The position numbers were made by a program, and so were the translations under genes. A stretch of DNA of 64,000 bases from Pseudomonas syringae pv. cilantro (GTDB lineage: Bacteria; Pseudomonadota; Gammaproteobacteria; Pseudomonadales; Pseudomonadaceae). Within the stretch, counting starts at the first letter, position 1; every line of letters starts with the position of its first letter. Positions 63,440 through 64,000 of this stretch are shown one piece after another. Below the pieces are notes generated by a model. It did no database searches, was not told the origin of the DNA, and saw only the letters and a list, made by a program, of their open reading frames with translations. The stretch is taken from NCBI RefSeq assembly GCF_001293775.1, contig NZ_LGLN01000033.1, forward strand, positions 307,955 to 371,954, given 5' to 3'.

Positions 63440-64000
63440 CTAGATTCGAATCAAGTGGCCACTGGCCGGGAGTGGCTGGCCATCCAGTAAGGCGCCTTGT
63501 TCGCCAAGCCTCAATCGGCCTTCTGCGAACCAGCGAATTGCCAGCGGATAAATATGATGCTCCTGGACATGGACCCGTTGCGCGAGCGCTGCGGGCGTGT
63601 CGTGCAACTGTACCGAAATAACTGCCTGTACGACCAGTGGGCCGCCATCGAGTTCCTCGGTGACGAAATGCACGCTGCAACCATGTTCGGCGTCACCGGC
63701 TTCCAGCACCCGCTTGTGAGTGTGCAAGCCTTTGTAACGCGGCAGCAGGGAAGGGTGGATATTAAGCAGGCGACCCTGATAGTGGCGCACGAATCCGGCG
63801 CTGAGGATGCGCATGAACCCGGCCAGTACCACCAGTTGCGGCTGGAACGTGTCGATCAGTTCGATCAGCGCTGCATCGAATGCCTCGCGGCCCTCGTAGG
63901 CGGTGTGGTCCATTGCGCAGGCATCGATGCCTGCGTCCCGGGCGCGTTGCAGACCGAAGGCATCTTCGCGGTTGGAAATCACCGCGCGGATGCGGACGGG
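63440..64000 (-). CDS. purN: Phosphoribosylglycinamide formyltransferase PurN (partial)
   Basis: PurN formylates GAR with 10-formyl-THF in purine synthesis. The C-terminal ~187 residues are in the window, up to the right edge; the N-terminus lies outside. Visible: VISNREDAFGLQRARDAGI, the catalytic Asn-His region RLLNIHPSLLPRYKGLHTHK, SVHFVTEELDGGPLVVQ and the conserved Asp. The reading frame is open to base 64000. DUF3108 follows downstream. Confidence 0.93.
   Translation of the reverse strand, partial: PVRIRAVISNREDAFGLQRARDAGIDACAMDHTAYEGREAFDAALIELIDTFQPQLVVLAGFMRILSAGFVRHYQGRLLNIHPSLLPRYKGLHTHKRVLEAGDAEHGCSVHFVTEELDGGPLVVQAVISVQLHDTPAALAQRVHVQEHHIYPLAIRWFAEGRLRLGEQGALLDGQPLPASGHLIRI

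Overview
The window reads as chromosomal DNA of a fluorescent pseudomonad, most likely a member of the Pseudomonas syringae complex. Coding DNA is GC-rich with almost no gaps. The family set (MnmC, RecQ with an extra C-terminal HTH, FimV-like protein, GacS, CysM-RlmD-RelA-MazG, NrdA/NrdB, PhoPQ, DctA) and the dispersed palindromic intergenic repeats fit that group. The species assignment is inference from recognised families. I saw no rRNA, tRNA or CRISPR array.

Layout. 1-12 kb is core housekeeping: tRNA modification (mnmC), polyphosphate:AMP phosphotransferase, recQ, a MarR regulator, a FimV-like protein and an Aer-like chemoreceptor. 12-16 kb holds a subtilase autotransporter bracketed by two copies of a ~100-bp REP-type repeat. 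15.9-17.9 kb (minus strand) is an AT-richer type VI secretion cassette: a frameshifted hcp, a DUF4225-type putative effector, a small membrane protein that may be its immunity factor, then a detached C-terminal tail of a second effector followed by a paralogous small membrane protein. 18.2-24.6 kb is accessory. It includes a minimal McrB-McrC type IV restriction pair followed by a markedly AT-rich overlapping pair, an HD-domain dNTP triphosphohydrolase and a CCA/poly(A)-polymerase-like nucleotidyltransferase, which I read as a defence island.

24.7-38 kb holds the class Ia ribonucleotide reductase genes nrdB and nrdA, both on the minus strand but about 9 kb apart. Between them is a low-oxygen/energy-stress cluster: two GNAT acetyltransferases, a BON protein, a two-TM ion channel, an FNR/Anr-type regulator, a tandem universal stress protein, acetate kinase and phosphoketolase. 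Two Anr-type boxes lie in its divergent promoter gaps. Phosphoketolase has an in-frame amber codon. Upstream of each nrd gene is a pair of NrdR-like sites spaced 32 bp, and the nrdA leader contains three successive hairpins, the last resembling an intrinsic terminator.

38.7-48 kb carries an OmpR-type two-component pair with a FhuF-like reductase, a phosphopantetheinyl transferase, a secreted dienelactone-hydrolase-family protein, phoPQ behind a small exported protein whose promoter has four 11-bp-phased GTTCA repeats, and dctA with a sigma-54 promoter and upstream inverted repeats. 48-64 kb is again core: ttcA, a Tag-like glycosylase, wrbA-arsC, a TlpA-like lipoprotein, gacS, cysM, rlmD, relA, mazG and purN, which runs off the right edge.
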